Shown piece after piece: positions 1 through 7,969 of a stretch of DNA of 28,227 bases. A program made the translations under genes and the position numbers. The number at the start of each line of letters is the position of its first letter. Position 1 is the stretch's first letter. Under the pieces are notes generated by a model, which saw nothing but the letters and a program-made list of their open reading frames with translations, did no database searches and was not told the DNA's origin. Source of the stretch: an uncultured Collinsella sp. (lineage in GTDB: Bacteria > Actinomycetota > Coriobacteriia > Coriobacteriales > Coriobacteriaceae); NCBI GenBank assembly GCA_934650975.1, contig CAKUFW010000023.1:1-28227 (forward strand). Reading direction: 5' to 3'.

Positions 1-428
1 GCGGGCTCCGTATCCAAAAAGACCGCCTTGGCGTGGTTGGCCACGACGATGCTCTCGTACAGGCCAAAAGCCGGCGTAGGGATAATGACCTCGTCGCCGG
101 GGTTGAGCATGGCCATGAATGTTGCCGACAGGGCCTCGGTTGCGCCGTCCGTGAGGATGACCTCATCCGCCGAAAACGAAAGGCCTGCGTCACCCATATA
201 TGTGGACAGCGCCTCGCGCAAGGCGGGGCGGCCGTTGTTGGGCGGATAGTGCGTGTCTCCGCGGTTGAGCGATGCGGTCACCTCGGCGCTGATCACGTCG
301 GGCGTGGGAAAATCGGGCTCGCCAAGTGCGAGCGCAATGCATCCCGGATGCTGCGCGGCGAGTGCGTTGATTCGGCGGATGCCGGAGGGCTTGAGCGTGG
401 CAAGCGAGGTATTCATGGGCAGGCGCAT
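1..428 (-). CDS. Class I/II PLP-dependent aminotransferase, N-terminal part (cut by window edge)
   Basis: The N-terminal 142 or so residues of a fold-type I aminotransferase are present and the gene runs off the left edge. Reading starts MRLPMNTSLATLKPSGIRRI and shows LALGEPDFPTPDVI, the family's substrate-side loop, then THYPPNNGRPALREALS, DGATEALSATFMAMLNPGDE and PTPAFGLYES, the aspartate/aromatic aminotransferase subgroup pattern. The PLP lysine lies outside the window. The ATG at 428 is chosen because AAAGGA precedes it by about 6 nt. The gene is divergent from the flavodoxin-like gene at 522, so both promoters must lie in the 93-bp gap. The family is confident; the amino-acid substrate cannot be told from this fragment. 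Confidence 0.85.
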   Translation of the reverse strand, partial: MRLPMNTSLATLKPSGIRRINALAAQHPGCIALALGEPDFPTPDVISAEVTASLNRGDTHYPPNNGRPALREALSTYMGDAGLSFSADEVILTDGATEALSATFMAMLNPGDEVIIPTPAFGLYESIVVANHAKAVFLDTEP

Positions 429-521
429 GGCATTCCTTTCGTAAGGGTTGCACTAGGATAGCGCGGCGGAGGGCTGGCAGACGGTGTAACCTAAACGGAA
501 ACGGACTGGAAAGGAGATGGC

Positions 522-1178
522 ATGGAGGCGACCGCGCGCGGCGATGTACCAAAAACGCTGCAAACCATCGCGTATATCAGCATTACCGATAACGCAGATC
601 TTGAGTTTTTGCTCTGGGACCTTCAGGATGCCATTGCGGCCTATGCGCGGCTTTCCGGTACTTCGCTCCCCCGCCCGGTCGATCTGGGAACGGGTGATGG
701 CGTCAGCGCTGTGGACGGCATCGTGCTTGCTGTTGAGGATGCGCTCGATAACGAAGCGATGGCCGCTGTTGAACAGGTGTTTGATTGCATTGAGGGCATG
801 GAAACTCGCATCTATGTCATCGTTCAAGCTGCCTACGGAAGCGCTGAACAGGCGCACGTTGCAGTTGGCCGCCTGCGCGAAGCATGCGAGCATCGAGGGC
901 TGTCGTGGTGTGGTGGCGTCACTGTCTGCGCCGGTTCCGGCATCGCGACGCTTCGTCATTCCCCACGCATGGGGCTCCTGCGACGGCCGTTTTCCGAAGC
1001 CATTGACATGCTGGTAGGTGCCGTGCGCATGGGCTGCTCGGTTGAGCATGCGCAGCGACTTGGCAGCGGCAATGCCGATGACGTCGACACCGATGGCATG
1101 GTTTATGCCGAACCCGCGCTGCCCGCACCGATTTGGCGTAACGCTATGAAATATCTCGGCAGCCGCTCATACATCTAA
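522..1178 (+). CDS. Flavodoxin/NADPH-dependent FMN reductase-like protein (218 aa)
   Basis: This 218-residue soluble protein has an alternating beta/alpha pattern like the flavodoxin-like oxidoreductases. Residues about 60-70 (VDGIVLAVEDALD) resemble the strand after the FMN loop. Residues about 95-135 (RIYVIVQAAYGSAEQAH, then RGLSWCGGVTVCAGSGI) resemble the second half of WrbA/NADPH-FMN-reductase-like proteins. The N-terminus lacks a clear phosphate-binding loop of the T/SxTGxT type, so flavin binding is not shown and the family assignment is tentative. The ATG at 522 follows AAGGAG with 5-nt spacing. The stop TAA at 1176-1178 lies one base from the stop of the convergent glycosylase gene, leaving no room for a separate terminator. 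Confidence 0.6.
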   Translation: MEATARGDVPKTLQTIAYISITDNADLEFLLWDLQDAIAAYARLSGTSLPRPVDLGTGDGVSAVDGIVLAVEDALDNEAMAAVEQVFDCIEGMETRIYVIVQAAYGSAEQAHVAVGRLREACEHRGLSWCGGVTVCAGSGIATLRHSPRMGLLRRPFSEAIDMLVGAVRMGCSVEHAQRLGSGNADDVDTDGMVYAEPALPAPIWRNAMKYLGSRSYI

Positions 1179-1179
1179 A

Positions 1180-1743
1180 TTAACAAGCTACCCAGTCAAC
1201 AGCCTCACGCCAGCGCTCGACAAGCCGATCCAGGCGCCATGCCGCGTTGGCGGGACTCGTCGACGGCAAGACGATAGCCGGCAACCCCGTCCGCTCTTGC
1301 AGATAGCGTTTGTAGAGCCGCCCGGCAGTGCCGCCGTTGCAAATAACGATTTCGATAGGGGCCGCATCGGTAATACGCTCGATACGCGCCGGCACGACAT
1401 TTTTGATGCTGGCGTCGCTCGAGCCCTTGATGTCGCAACTCTCGATCACGTCCCACAGGGCCACACCGCCGTTTAGCAGCATAGCCCGCTTGACGGCAAT
1501 CGAAGCGTCGAGCGTCGCGAGTTCACTGCTCGACAACGGCTCCCCCTCGTTGGGTGGCACGGGCGCACCAAGGCACGCAGCCATTACGCGCCAAAAGCGG
1601 TTCTGGGGGTTGCCGTAATAGAAGGCGTTGGCACGCGAGAGCACTGAGGGAAACGAGCCCAGCACCAAAACGCGCGAGCGTTCGTCAAACACGGGTTCAA
1701 ACCCATGCTCAATATGCTGATATCCCTCGTCCGGCGCAGTCAT
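1180..1743 (-). CDS. DNA-deoxyinosine (hypoxanthine) glycosylase, uracil-DNA glycosylase superfamily family 6
   Basis: This 187-residue protein matches the deoxyinosine DNA glycosylase (HDG) branch of the uracil-DNA glycosylase superfamily, which removes deaminated purines to start base-excision repair. Seen in the sequence: VLVLGSFPS (residues 25-33, the strand and motif 1 loop), YGNPQNRFW (43-51, the hallmark of this branch), LLNGGVALWDVI (89-100) and LPSTSPANA (159-167, the DNA-intercalation loop region). Length is normal for the family. The start at 1743 lies only 3 nt after the amylase stop, with GAGGG in the end of the amylase gene as likely ribosome site, so the two genes are probably one transcript with coupled translation. 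No metabolic link to the amylase is apparent. Confidence 0.85.
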   Translation of the reverse strand: MTAPDEGYQHIEHGFEPVFDERSRVLVLGSFPSVLSRANAFYYGNPQNRFWRVMAACLGAPVPPNEGEPLSSSELATLDASIAVKRAMLLNGGVALWDVIESCDIKGSSDASIKNVVPARIERITDAAPIEIVICNGGTAGRLYKRYLQERTGLPAIVLPSTSPANAAWRLDRLVERWREAVDWVAC

Positions 1744-1746
1744 GAG

Positions 1747-3123
1747 CTAGACCCTCAGCAGATAGCGCACCTCGTAGGGTGCAAGCTCAAGGGAGCCCGA
1801 CAGCTCGACCGTGGGCGCACCATCGGCAAGCAGGTCGACGAAAGAGCCGTTGAGCTCGCCGGCTCCAAAGGTATAGGGCTCGTCCACGGCATTGACCGCC
1901 ACGAGCGCCGTCGCGTCGTCGCAGGCGCGCTCGAACAGCAGCTGCTTGTTCTGGATCACCACGTTGCGATAGGCGCCGTAGTTGAGGGCGTGGGCCGCCG
2001 CGTCGTTTGCCGAGCGCAGGTGCGTCAGCTGCGTGACGAATGCCGTCAGCTCGTTGGGCGCCGGCTCGTCAAGCGCAGGACGCAACGCCCAGTCGCCGTC
2101 GGGGCCACCCTTTTCGCCGGCAATTCCCCACTCGCTGCCATAGTAGACGCATGGGATGCCCGGCATGCCAAAGAGCATGCCGTAGGCGGGGCGCAGGCAG
2201 GACTTGTCCGTCAGGATGCTCGCCAGGCGCGGCACGTCGTGGTTGTCGACAAACGACAGCAGGTGCTTGCCGCGGTAGATGCACCAGGAATCGCCGCCAA
2301 ACTGGCGATGCAGCGAATGGGCGATCTCGAACATGTTGACCGAGTTAAAGCTGGAGTACAGGCCCTTATAACACTCGTAGTTAGTACAGGAGTCGAGCAT
2401 CTCGTCGTTGACGATCTGGTTGTAGTCACCGTGGAGCGTCTCGCCGATCAGCACAAAGTCGGGCTTGAGCTCGCGGGTAAAGGCGTGCAGGCGGCGCATA
2501 AAGTCGCGGTCGAGCATGTAGGCGACGTCCAGGCGCAGGCCGTCGACGCCAAAGACCTCGGCCCAGCGGCGCACGGATTCGAGCAGGTAATCGACTACGG
2601 CGGGGTTTTGCAGATTGAGCTTCACGAGCTCAAAATGGCCCTCCCAGCCCTCGTACCAAAAGCCGTCGCCGTAGCACGAGTCACCGTCAAAGCTAATGTG
2701 GAACCAGTCCTTGTAGGGCGAGTCCCATTTGCGCTCCTGCACATCGCGGAAGGCCCAAAAGCCGCGGCCGACGTGGTTGAAGACGGCGTCGAGCACCACG
2801 CGGATGCCATGGGCGTGCAGCGTCTCGCACACGGAGGCAAAGTCGGCATCCCCACCCAGGCGACGGTCGATGTGGCGCAGGCTGCGCGTATCGTAGCCGT
2901 GGCTGTCGGATTCAAGCGGCGGGTTGATCAGCACAGCGCCAATGCCGAGTTCCCGCAGGTAGTCGGCCCATTGGGCGATCTTTGTGATGGGGGCATCGGG
3001 GTTGACTGTGGCATCGGCGGTCTGGGCGAGCTCATCCTCGGCAACGGGCGCGGCGTTTTCGCGCGGAGCTCCGCAAAAGCCCAGAGGATAGATCTGATAG
3101 AACGTCGTCTCGTATGCCCACAT
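1747..3123 (-). CDS. GH13 alpha-amylase family glycosyl hydrolase
   Basis: This 458-residue protein is probably cytoplasmic: no signal peptide is visible and it begins MWAYETTFYQIYPLGFCGAP. It has all four conserved GH13 regions: DAVFNHVG (112-119), GLRLDVAYML (195-204, nucleophile Asp199), VLIGETLHGD (224-233, acid/base Glu228) and FVDNHDVPR (291-299, Asp296). The last 80 residues form the usual beta C-domain. The short length and lack of an N-terminal beta module suggest an intracellular alpha-glucan or maltodextrin hydrolase rather than a secreted amylase; exact specificity is unknown. GGGAGG precedes the ATG by about 5 nt. It is the first gene of a two-gene unit with the DNA glycosylase, and a long hairpin at 3195-3260 separates it from the transporter upstream. 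Confidence 0.92.
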   Translation of the reverse strand: MWAYETTFYQIYPLGFCGAPRENAAPVAEDELAQTADATVNPDAPITKIAQWADYLRELGIGAVLINPPLESDSHGYDTRSLRHIDRRLGGDADFASVCETLHAHGIRVVLDAVFNHVGRGFWAFRDVQERKWDSPYKDWFHISFDGDSCYGDGFWYEGWEGHFELVKLNLQNPAVVDYLLESVRRWAEVFGVDGLRLDVAYMLDRDFMRRLHAFTRELKPDFVLIGETLHGDYNQIVNDEMLDSCTNYECYKGLYSSFNSVNMFEIAHSLHRQFGGDSWCIYRGKHLLSFVDNHDVPRLASILTDKSCLRPAYGMLFGMPGIPCVYYGSEWGIAGEKGGPDGDWALRPALDEPAPNELTAFVTQLTHLRSANDAAAHALNYGAYRNVVIQNKQLLFERACDDATALVAVNAVDEPYTFGAGELNGSFVDLLADGAPTVELSGSLELAPYEVRYLLRV

Positions 3124-3194
3124 AGCAACCTCCCGGTAAGCTCAACACAACGACATCCATTGTATGCCCGCCGCGCATCCCCTCCCCCAAAATA

Positions 3195-3260
3195 AGTTGC
3201 GGTGAAATACGGACTGTTTGCCAGGTTTATGGGCTAAACAGTCCGTATTTCACCGCAACT
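3195..3260. repeat. Palindromic hairpin element, AGTTGCGGTG family, copy 1
   Basis: Perfect 25-nt arms at 3195-3219 and 3236-3260 enclose a 16-nt loop. The outer 15 bases AGTTGCGGTGAAATA recur, with one change, in the hairpin at 7970-8036, while the inner stem differs between the copies and stays self-complementary. Read on the minus strand the stem is followed by CTTATTTTG, and it lies just after the stop of the minus-strand sugar transporter, so it may act as its terminator. Confidence 0.85.
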
Positions 3261-3275
3261 GATGAGGGGATGTGG

Positions 3276-4472
3276 TTAGGCGACGGCTTTGGCGCGGCGG
3301 ATGGCCGGGAACATCACCGTGATGGCGAGGATGACGCCGACGACGGCAATCGCGCCGCCTGCGTAGCCGATCCAGGCAATGCCGGGGCCCGACACGACGG
3401 CGCCGCCTATCGCGGTGCCCGTACCGATACCGAGGTTAAACAGGCCCGAGAAGATCGACATGGCGACGGCCGACGAATCCGCCGGCGTGTACTTGATGAG
3501 CTCGGCCTGGAACGCCACGTTAAAGGCCGTGGCGCAGCAGCCCCACAGCGCGCAGACGGCGAGGACCGCGGCGAGCGACGCTGCAGCCGGCCCCATGAGC
3601 AACAGAGCCAGCGGCACGCCGGAGAGCGTGATCGCAAGAAACGGGAAGCGGTGCCCGTCGAACAGACGGCCGAACAGCCAGCTGCCCAGCAGGCCGGAGC
3701 AGCCGAACGCCGTCAGCGTCATGGTGATGGCGCTCGCATCGACATGCGCGACCTGAGCCAGGAAAGGCTCAATATAGCTGTAGCCCGCGTAATAGCCGGT
3801 CGCCATGAACACCGTGACCACATAGAGCGCGATGAGGAACGGGTTCTTGAGCAGCTCGGGCAGCTGCTTGAGCGTAAAGCGCTCGCCAGCCGACATAGCC
3901 GGGAACACGGCGGCCTGGTACACCACCGCAGCGGTGGAGAAGGCTCCGACCACGGCAAACGTCATGCGCCAGCCGACGGCCAGGCCGATGGCGCGGCCGA
4001 GCGGCAGGCCGAAGATCTGCGCGATGGACGAGCCCGTGGCAATCATGCTGATGGCAAGCGCTCCGTGACGGGTATCGACCAGGCGCGAGGCCATGATCGA
4101 TGCGACTGACCAGAACACGGCGTGCGCACAGGCGACCACCAGGCGCGCGCAGACCAAAATGGGATAGGTCGGAGCCAAGGCGGACAGGAACTGGCCAAGC
4201 GAGAACACGGCCAGCACGCCCAGCAGCATCCGCTTAAACTCAAAGCGCGAGGCGAACACCATGAGCGGCAACGACAGCAGCATGACGCCCCAGGCATAGA
4301 CCGAAATCATGATGCCAGCTTGGGCCTCGGTGAGCGAAAACGATGCGGCGATATCGGTCAGCAGGCCGATGGGCATGAACTCCGACGTGTTGAACACGAA
4401 CGCGCAGCAGGTGAGCCCGATGAGCGGGAGCCACTGCTTGAGCGTGATGCCGTCTTGCCTTGCTCGACTCAT
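3276..4472 (-). CDS. sotB: MFS sugar efflux transporter, SotB/YdeA-like (DHA1 family)
   Basis: This is a 12-TM major facilitator of about 398 residues. It resembles the SotB/YdeA sugar-efflux group throughout: AFVFNTSEFMPIGLLTDIA in TM1, QAGIMISVYAWGVMLLSLPL in TM2, ASRFEFKRML as motif A in the TM2-3 loop, AHAVFWSVASI in TM4, ATGSSIAQIFGLPLGR in TM5, YYAGYSYIEPFL in TM7 and FSGLFNLGIGTG in TM11. SotB exports arabinose and related sugars or IPTG in enterobacteria; the substrate here is inferred only by family. An in-frame TTG lies at 4487, but the ATG at 4472 is preferred because the TTG overlaps the only good ribosome site (GGAG, 9 nt before the ATG). It is a monocistronic-looking gene bounded by hairpins on both sides. 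Confidence 0.88.
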   Translation of the reverse strand: MSRARQDGITLKQWLPLIGLTCCAFVFNTSEFMPIGLLTDIAASFSLTEAQAGIMISVYAWGVMLLSLPLMVFASRFEFKRMLLGVLAVFSLGQFLSALAPTYPILVCARLVVACAHAVFWSVASIMASRLVDTRHGALAISMIATGSSIAQIFGLPLGRAIGLAVGWRMTFAVVGAFSTAAVVYQAAVFPAMSAGERFTLKQLPELLKNPFLIALYVVTVFMATGYYAGYSYIEPFLAQVAHVDASAITMTLTAFGCSGLLGSWLFGRLFDGHRFPFLAITLSGVPLALLLMGPAAASLAAVLAVCALWGCCATAFNVAFQAELIKYTPADSSAVAMSIFSGLFNLGIGTGTAIGGAVVSGPGIAWIGYAGGAIAVVGVILAITVMFPAIRRAKAVA

Positions 4473-4517
4473 ATATAACGTCTCCAATCATTTTGAGCGG
4501 AGGCGATTATATAGCAA

Positions 4518-4552
4518 CGGTCCCGCATCCGTCAGTAACGGACACGGGACCG
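4518..4552 (-). terminator. Hairpin between ybaK and the sotB-like gene, possible terminator
   Basis: CGGTCCCG at 4518-4525 pairs with CGGGACCG at 4545-4552, and the inner CCGT/ACGG extends the stem. On the minus strand it follows the ybaK-like stop by 23 nt and is trailed by a weakly T-rich TTGCTATAT. This is consistent with termination after ybaK, though the T-tract is poor. Confidence 0.5.
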
Positions 4553-4575
4553 AAAACAATTCGACACATGGAGGT

Positions 4576-5058
4576 CTACGCGGTCGGCAGCTCCCACCCG
4601 CGGCAGACGTCGACCCAGCCCTGGGCGTCAGATGCCGCCTCGAGCTCGGGCACCGAAAGCGCCACACCGCTGTGGTCGTCGCCGCAGGCGGGATAGACGG
4701 TATCGAAACGCTTGAGAGACTCATCCATATAAACAGCCACGCCCTCGTTAACGCCAAAGGGGCAGACGCCGCCGGGTGCATGGCCCACAGCCTCCTCCAC
4801 CGCAGCGCCGGGAATCATATGCGGCTTGCCGTGGAAGAACTTCTTGAACTTGGAGCTGTTGACGCGCGCGTCTCCGGCACACAGCACAAGCACCGGCGCG
4901 CCGTCGACGTCAAACGCCATCGTCTTCGCGATCTGCGCGGGCGCCGTCCCCAGCGCCGCCGCAGCCTCCTCGACGGTCGCCGTCTCCTCCTGGGGCACGA
5001 TCACGCGGTCGCCAAAGCCCTTCGCCTTTAAATTTGTCATCGCCTTATCGAACGCCAT
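4576..5058 (-). CDS. ybaK: YbaK/EbsC-family aminoacyl-tRNA deacylase
   Basis: This 160-residue YbaK domain protein belongs to the trans-editing deacylases that hydrolyse mischarged tRNA such as Cys-tRNA(Pro). Seen: IAKTMAFD with the conserved Lys45, VLCAGDARVNSSK (58-70), GKPHMI (77-82) and GGVCPFG (96-102), the family loop that shapes the substrate pocket. Length matches the family. An upstream in-frame start at 5118 would add 20 residues without similarity. The ATG at 5058 is chosen because GGAGGAG precedes it by about 9 nt. A TATACT at 5099-5104 (minus strand) could be a -10 element with about 40 nt of leader. Acceptor specificity cannot be told from sequence. Confidence 0.88.
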   Translation of the reverse strand: MAFDKAMTNLKAKGFGDRVIVPQEETATVEEAAAALGTAPAQIAKTMAFDVDGAPVLVLCAGDARVNSSKFKKFFHGKPHMIPGAAVEEAVGHAPGGVCPFGVNEGVAVYMDESLKRFDTVYPACGDDHSGVALSVPELEAASDAQGWVDVCRGWELPTA

Positions 5059-5154
5059 AACAAAAAACTCCTCCGCCAAACGAACTGTTTGACAGAGGAG
5101 TATAGCCCGTGGTTGCACCAGGAGCGGAAAGGTTTTAACTCGCGAGCCTTTCGT

Positions 5155-7512
5155 TTACAAGCCAATCAGGACGCCAACACCGTGGACCAAAAATGCCACG
5201 ATCCAGGCGACTGCCACCTGAAACGCAAACACCGCCACAGCGTAACGCCCGCCCAGCTCACTCTTGACGGCGCCGATGGCCGCCACGCACGGCGGATACA
5301 GCAGCGTAAAGACCAAGAACACGTAGGCGGTAAACGGCGAGAACATGGTCGACAACGCCGCGGGCGAAGTTGCGCCCAAAAGCACCGTGAGCGTCGAGAT
5401 AACACTCTCCTTGGCGATAAGCCCCGTGACGAGCGCCGTCGATGCGCGCCAATCGCCAAAGCCGAGCGGCGCCAGCACCGGCGCGATGATGCTGCCCAGA
5501 CCGGCAAGTAGGCTCTGCGACTGGTCGGCAACCACATTAAAGCGAATGTCGAATGTCTGCAGGAACCAGATCACGACCGTAGCGGCAAAGATAATGGTGA
5601 AGGCCTTGGTAATGAAGTCCTTGGCCTTGTCCCACGCGAGCATCACCGTCGTCTTGACGCTCGGCAGACGATAGTTGGGAAGCTCCATGATAAACGGCAC
5701 CGGGTCGCCCTTGAACGCCGTGCGGTTGAGCACGAGCGCTGCAATGCAGCCGACCACAATGCCCAGCACATAGAGCGAAACCATGGCGGGAACCGTCGCC
5801 TTTGGGAAGAACGCTCCGCACAGCAGGCCGTAGACCGGCAGCTTGGCCGAGCAGCTCATAAACGGCGTGAGCATGACCGTCATCTTGCGGTCGTGCTCGG
5901 ACGGCAGGGTTCGCGTCGACATAATGGCCGGCACCGTGCAACCAAAACCAACGAGCATGGGGACAAAGCTGCGGCCCGAAAGGCCAAAGCGGCGCAGAAC
6001 TTTGTCCATAACAAAGGCCACGCGCGCCATATAGCCCGAGTCTTCCAAAATGGAAAGAAACAAGAAGAGCACGACGATAATCGGCAGGAAGGTCAGCACG
6101 CTGCCCACGCCCGTAAGCACACCGTCGACCGCCAGCGAGCGCACCACGTCGTTGGTGCCAAACGCCTTGAGGCCCGCATCGGCCGAGGCAATGACGACCG
6201 CGATGCCGTCCTCCATGAGGCCCTGCAGCGCGGCGCCGATCACGCCAAACGTCAGCCAAAAGACGAGGCCCATGATGAGGATGAACGCCGGAATGGCCGT
6301 GTAGCGACCGGTCAAGATGCGGTCGATTTTGACGGAGCGCACGTGCTCGCGGCTCTCGTGCGGCTTGACCACGCAGCGCCCGCACACGTCGCCGATAAAG
6401 CTAAAGCGCATGTCGGCCAGTGCGGACAGTCGATCGGTGCCGGCCTCGCCCTCCATCTGGGTAATGATGTGCTCGATAGCATCGAGCTCGTTGCGGTCCA
6501 GGTGAAGCGCCTCGGTTACCAGCTCATCGCCCTCAACCAACTTGGTCGCCGCGAAGCGCACCGGAATATGCGCCGTTGCGGCATGGTCCTCGATAAGGTT
6601 GGCAATGCCATGGATGCAACGATGCAGCGCGCCGCCGTCCGGGCCGTCGGGCGCACAAACGTCCAAGCGACCGGGGCGCTCGCGGAATCGTGCCACGTGC
6701 AGGGCATGCTCCACAAGCTCGCCGATGCCCTCGTTGCGGGCGGCACTAATGGGAACGACCGGCACGCCCAGCAGGCTCTCGAGCAGATTGACGTCCACGG
6801 CGCCGCCGTTGGCCGTCACCTCGTCCATCATGTTGAGCGCGATGACCATGGGGCGATCGAGCTCCATGAGCTGCAGCGTCAGATACAAATTGCGCTCGAT
6901 GTTGGTGGCGTCGATGATGTCGATGATCGCATCGGGGTTCTCGTCAAGGATGAATTGGCGGCTGACAATCTCTTCACCCGTGTACGGCGACAGCGAATAG
7001 ATGCCGGGAAGGTCGGTGACGCTCGCCTCGGGATGGTTACGGATGGTGCCGTCTTTGCGGTCGACCGTTACGCCGGGAAAGTTGCCGACGTGCTGGTTAG
7101 AACCCGTCAGCTGGTTGAACAGCGTGGTCTTGCCGCAGTTTTGGTTGCCGGCAAGGGCAAAATGTAGCGGCGCACCCTCGGGCACGGCCGTCTTGGCAGC
7201 GCGGGGCGAATACGTCCCCTCGCCCAGTGCCGGGTGTTCCGTCGTGCCGATTGCCGCGTTAACGCGCGGACCCGTGTCCGTGTCGTGGACATCCACGAGC
7301 TCGATACGCGCGGCATCGTCCTTGCGCAGCGTTAGCTCGTAGCCACGCAGGCGAATCTCGAGCGGGTCGCCCATGGGGGCGTACTTCATCATGGTAACTT
7401 CGGTGCCCGGCGTTAGGCCCATGTCCAATATATGTTGTCGGAGTGCCTGGTCGTCCGATGTCACCGATGCGACAACGGCGTCTTTTCCAATCTCGAGTGT
7501 ATCGAGTCTCAC
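5155..7512 (-). CDS. feoB: Fused FeoA-FeoB ferrous iron transporter
   Basis: This 785-residue protein imports Fe(II) across the inner membrane. An FeoA (SH3-like) domain occupies residues 1-75 (LRQHILDMGLTPGTEV). After a linker comes the FeoB G domain: G1 GNQNCGKTT (122-130), G2 in NFPGVTV (134-140), G3 DLPG (157-160) and G4 NMMD (227-230). A helical region and then the membrane part follow from about residue 390, with SILEDSGYMARVAF, the double Gate region VGFGCTVPAIMSTRT and ending FLVHGVGVLIGL. The start is GTG at 7512 with GGAGG about 9 nt before it. The fusion puts FeoA and FeoB at fixed stoichiometry; no separate feoA or feoC is seen nearby. Two tandem 16-bp palindromes lie 42-74 bp upstream, suggesting iron-dependent repression. 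Confidence 0.95.
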   Translation of the reverse strand: MRLDTLEIGKDAVVASVTSDDQALRQHILDMGLTPGTEVTMMKYAPMGDPLEIRLRGYELTLRKDDAARIELVDVHDTDTGPRVNAAIGTTEHPALGEGTYSPRAAKTAVPEGAPLHFALAGNQNCGKTTLFNQLTGSNQHVGNFPGVTVDRKDGTIRNHPEASVTDLPGIYSLSPYTGEEIVSRQFILDENPDAIIDIIDATNIERNLYLTLQLMELDRPMVIALNMMDEVTANGGAVDVNLLESLLGVPVVPISAARNEGIGELVEHALHVARFRERPGRLDVCAPDGPDGGALHRCIHGIANLIEDHAATAHIPVRFAATKLVEGDELVTEALHLDRNELDAIEHIITQMEGEAGTDRLSALADMRFSFIGDVCGRCVVKPHESREHVRSVKIDRILTGRYTAIPAFILIMGLVFWLTFGVIGAALQGLMEDGIAVVIASADAGLKAFGTNDVVRSLAVDGVLTGVGSVLTFLPIIVVLFLFLSILEDSGYMARVAFVMDKVLRRFGLSGRSFVPMLVGFGCTVPAIMSTRTLPSEHDRKMTVMLTPFMSCSAKLPVYGLLCGAFFPKATVPAMVSLYVLGIVVGCIAALVLNRTAFKGDPVPFIMELPNYRLPSVKTTVMLAWDKAKDFITKAFTIIFAATVVIWFLQTFDIRFNVVADQSQSLLAGLGSIIAPVLAPLGFGDWRASTALVTGLIAKESVISTLTVLLGATSPAALSTMFSPFTAYVFLVFTLLYPPCVAAIGAVKSELGGRYAVAVFAFQVAVAWIVAFLVHGVGVLIGL

Positions 7513-7553
7513 GTCCGCGTTCCTCCCCCGGTACCCACAAGGCGTTGCATTTA

Positions 7554-7586
7554 GTTTACCTTGGCTAACCGTTTGCCACGGCTAAC
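7554..7586 (-). promoter_or_regulatory. Tandem 16-bp palindromes, putative iron-repressor operators of feoAB
   Basis: GTTTACCTTGGCTAAC (7554-7569) and GTTTGCCACGGCTAAC (7571-7586) are near-identical imperfect palindromes separated by 1 bp, a 17-bp direct period. Half-sites GTTWRCC resemble the GGTTAGCCTAACC core of DtxR/IdeR boxes. They lie just upstream of feoAB and nowhere else in the window. Metal-responsive DtxR-family control is inferred from form and position; no regulator gene is present here. Confidence 0.6.
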
Positions 7587-7639
7587 CAATTGCACCCATG
7601 CATGATAACGCGAACACACAACGACGTTCAATCAATAGA

Positions 7640-7672
7640 TTGGTGCAAAGGGGACAGGTTACTTTGCACCAA
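7640..7672. repeat. Short hairpin with GGGGACAGG loop
   Basis: Perfect 11-nt arms TTGGTGCAAAG (7640-7650) and CTTTGCACCAA (7662-7672) enclose GGGACAGGTTA. The AAAGGGGACAGG core is shared with the four longer hairpins at 18969, 19875, 22610 and 27892, but the outer stem differs. Unlike those, it is not placed just after a co-oriented gene. Confidence 0.75.
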
Positions 7673-7689
7673 CGCGGCCCGGCAGAGGG

Positions 7690-7958
7690 ATTCTGGGACT
7701 CAATTTCCCCAGGAGGCCCTCGCGGAAAGCGCGTCCCGCTATTAAAGCTCGAACCGGGATGCAGTTTCCCAACGGGACCCCTCGGGGAAACTGCGACCCA
7801 GAATTTGAGCTCGGAACGGGATACCGTTTCCCAAACAGGCCTCTTGCGGAAAATGCATCCCGGAATTCCCGCTCGAAACGGGATGCGCTTTCCCAGTCGA
7901 GGGCCTATGGGAAACTGTGTCCCACCTTGGAGGACAAAACTGGGTCGCAGTTTCCGGA
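7690..7958. repeat. Tandem array of degenerate palindromes, 61-62 bp period
   Basis: Units begin at 7695, 7756, 7818 and 7880, with a final half unit at 7942. Each full unit is a left arm close to GGGAYGCAGTTTCCC, a 13-15 nt loop rich in GGCCT, an inverted right arm of 14-15 nt, and a roughly 18-nt spacer ending in a GCTCGAAAC-like string. The second unit pairs almost perfectly; the others carry internal mismatches. The period is close to six helical turns. No cas genes or unique spacers occur, and no convincing protein is encoded. Function is unknown. Confidence 0.8.
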
Positions 7959-7969
7959 CATCAAAACGA

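Noticed and set aside
1705..3195. 496-codon plus-strand open frame opposite the amylase
   Set aside because: It mirrors the codon pattern of the real GH13 gene, lacks a ribosome site and shows no domain; the minus-strand frame has all catalytic motifs.
5893..7167. 424-codon plus-strand open frame opposite feoAB
   Set aside because: Shadow of the FeoB frame; no start context and no domain.
7690..7958. CRISPR array
   Set aside because: Both the arms and the spacers are related between units, repeats are degenerate and there are no cas genes.
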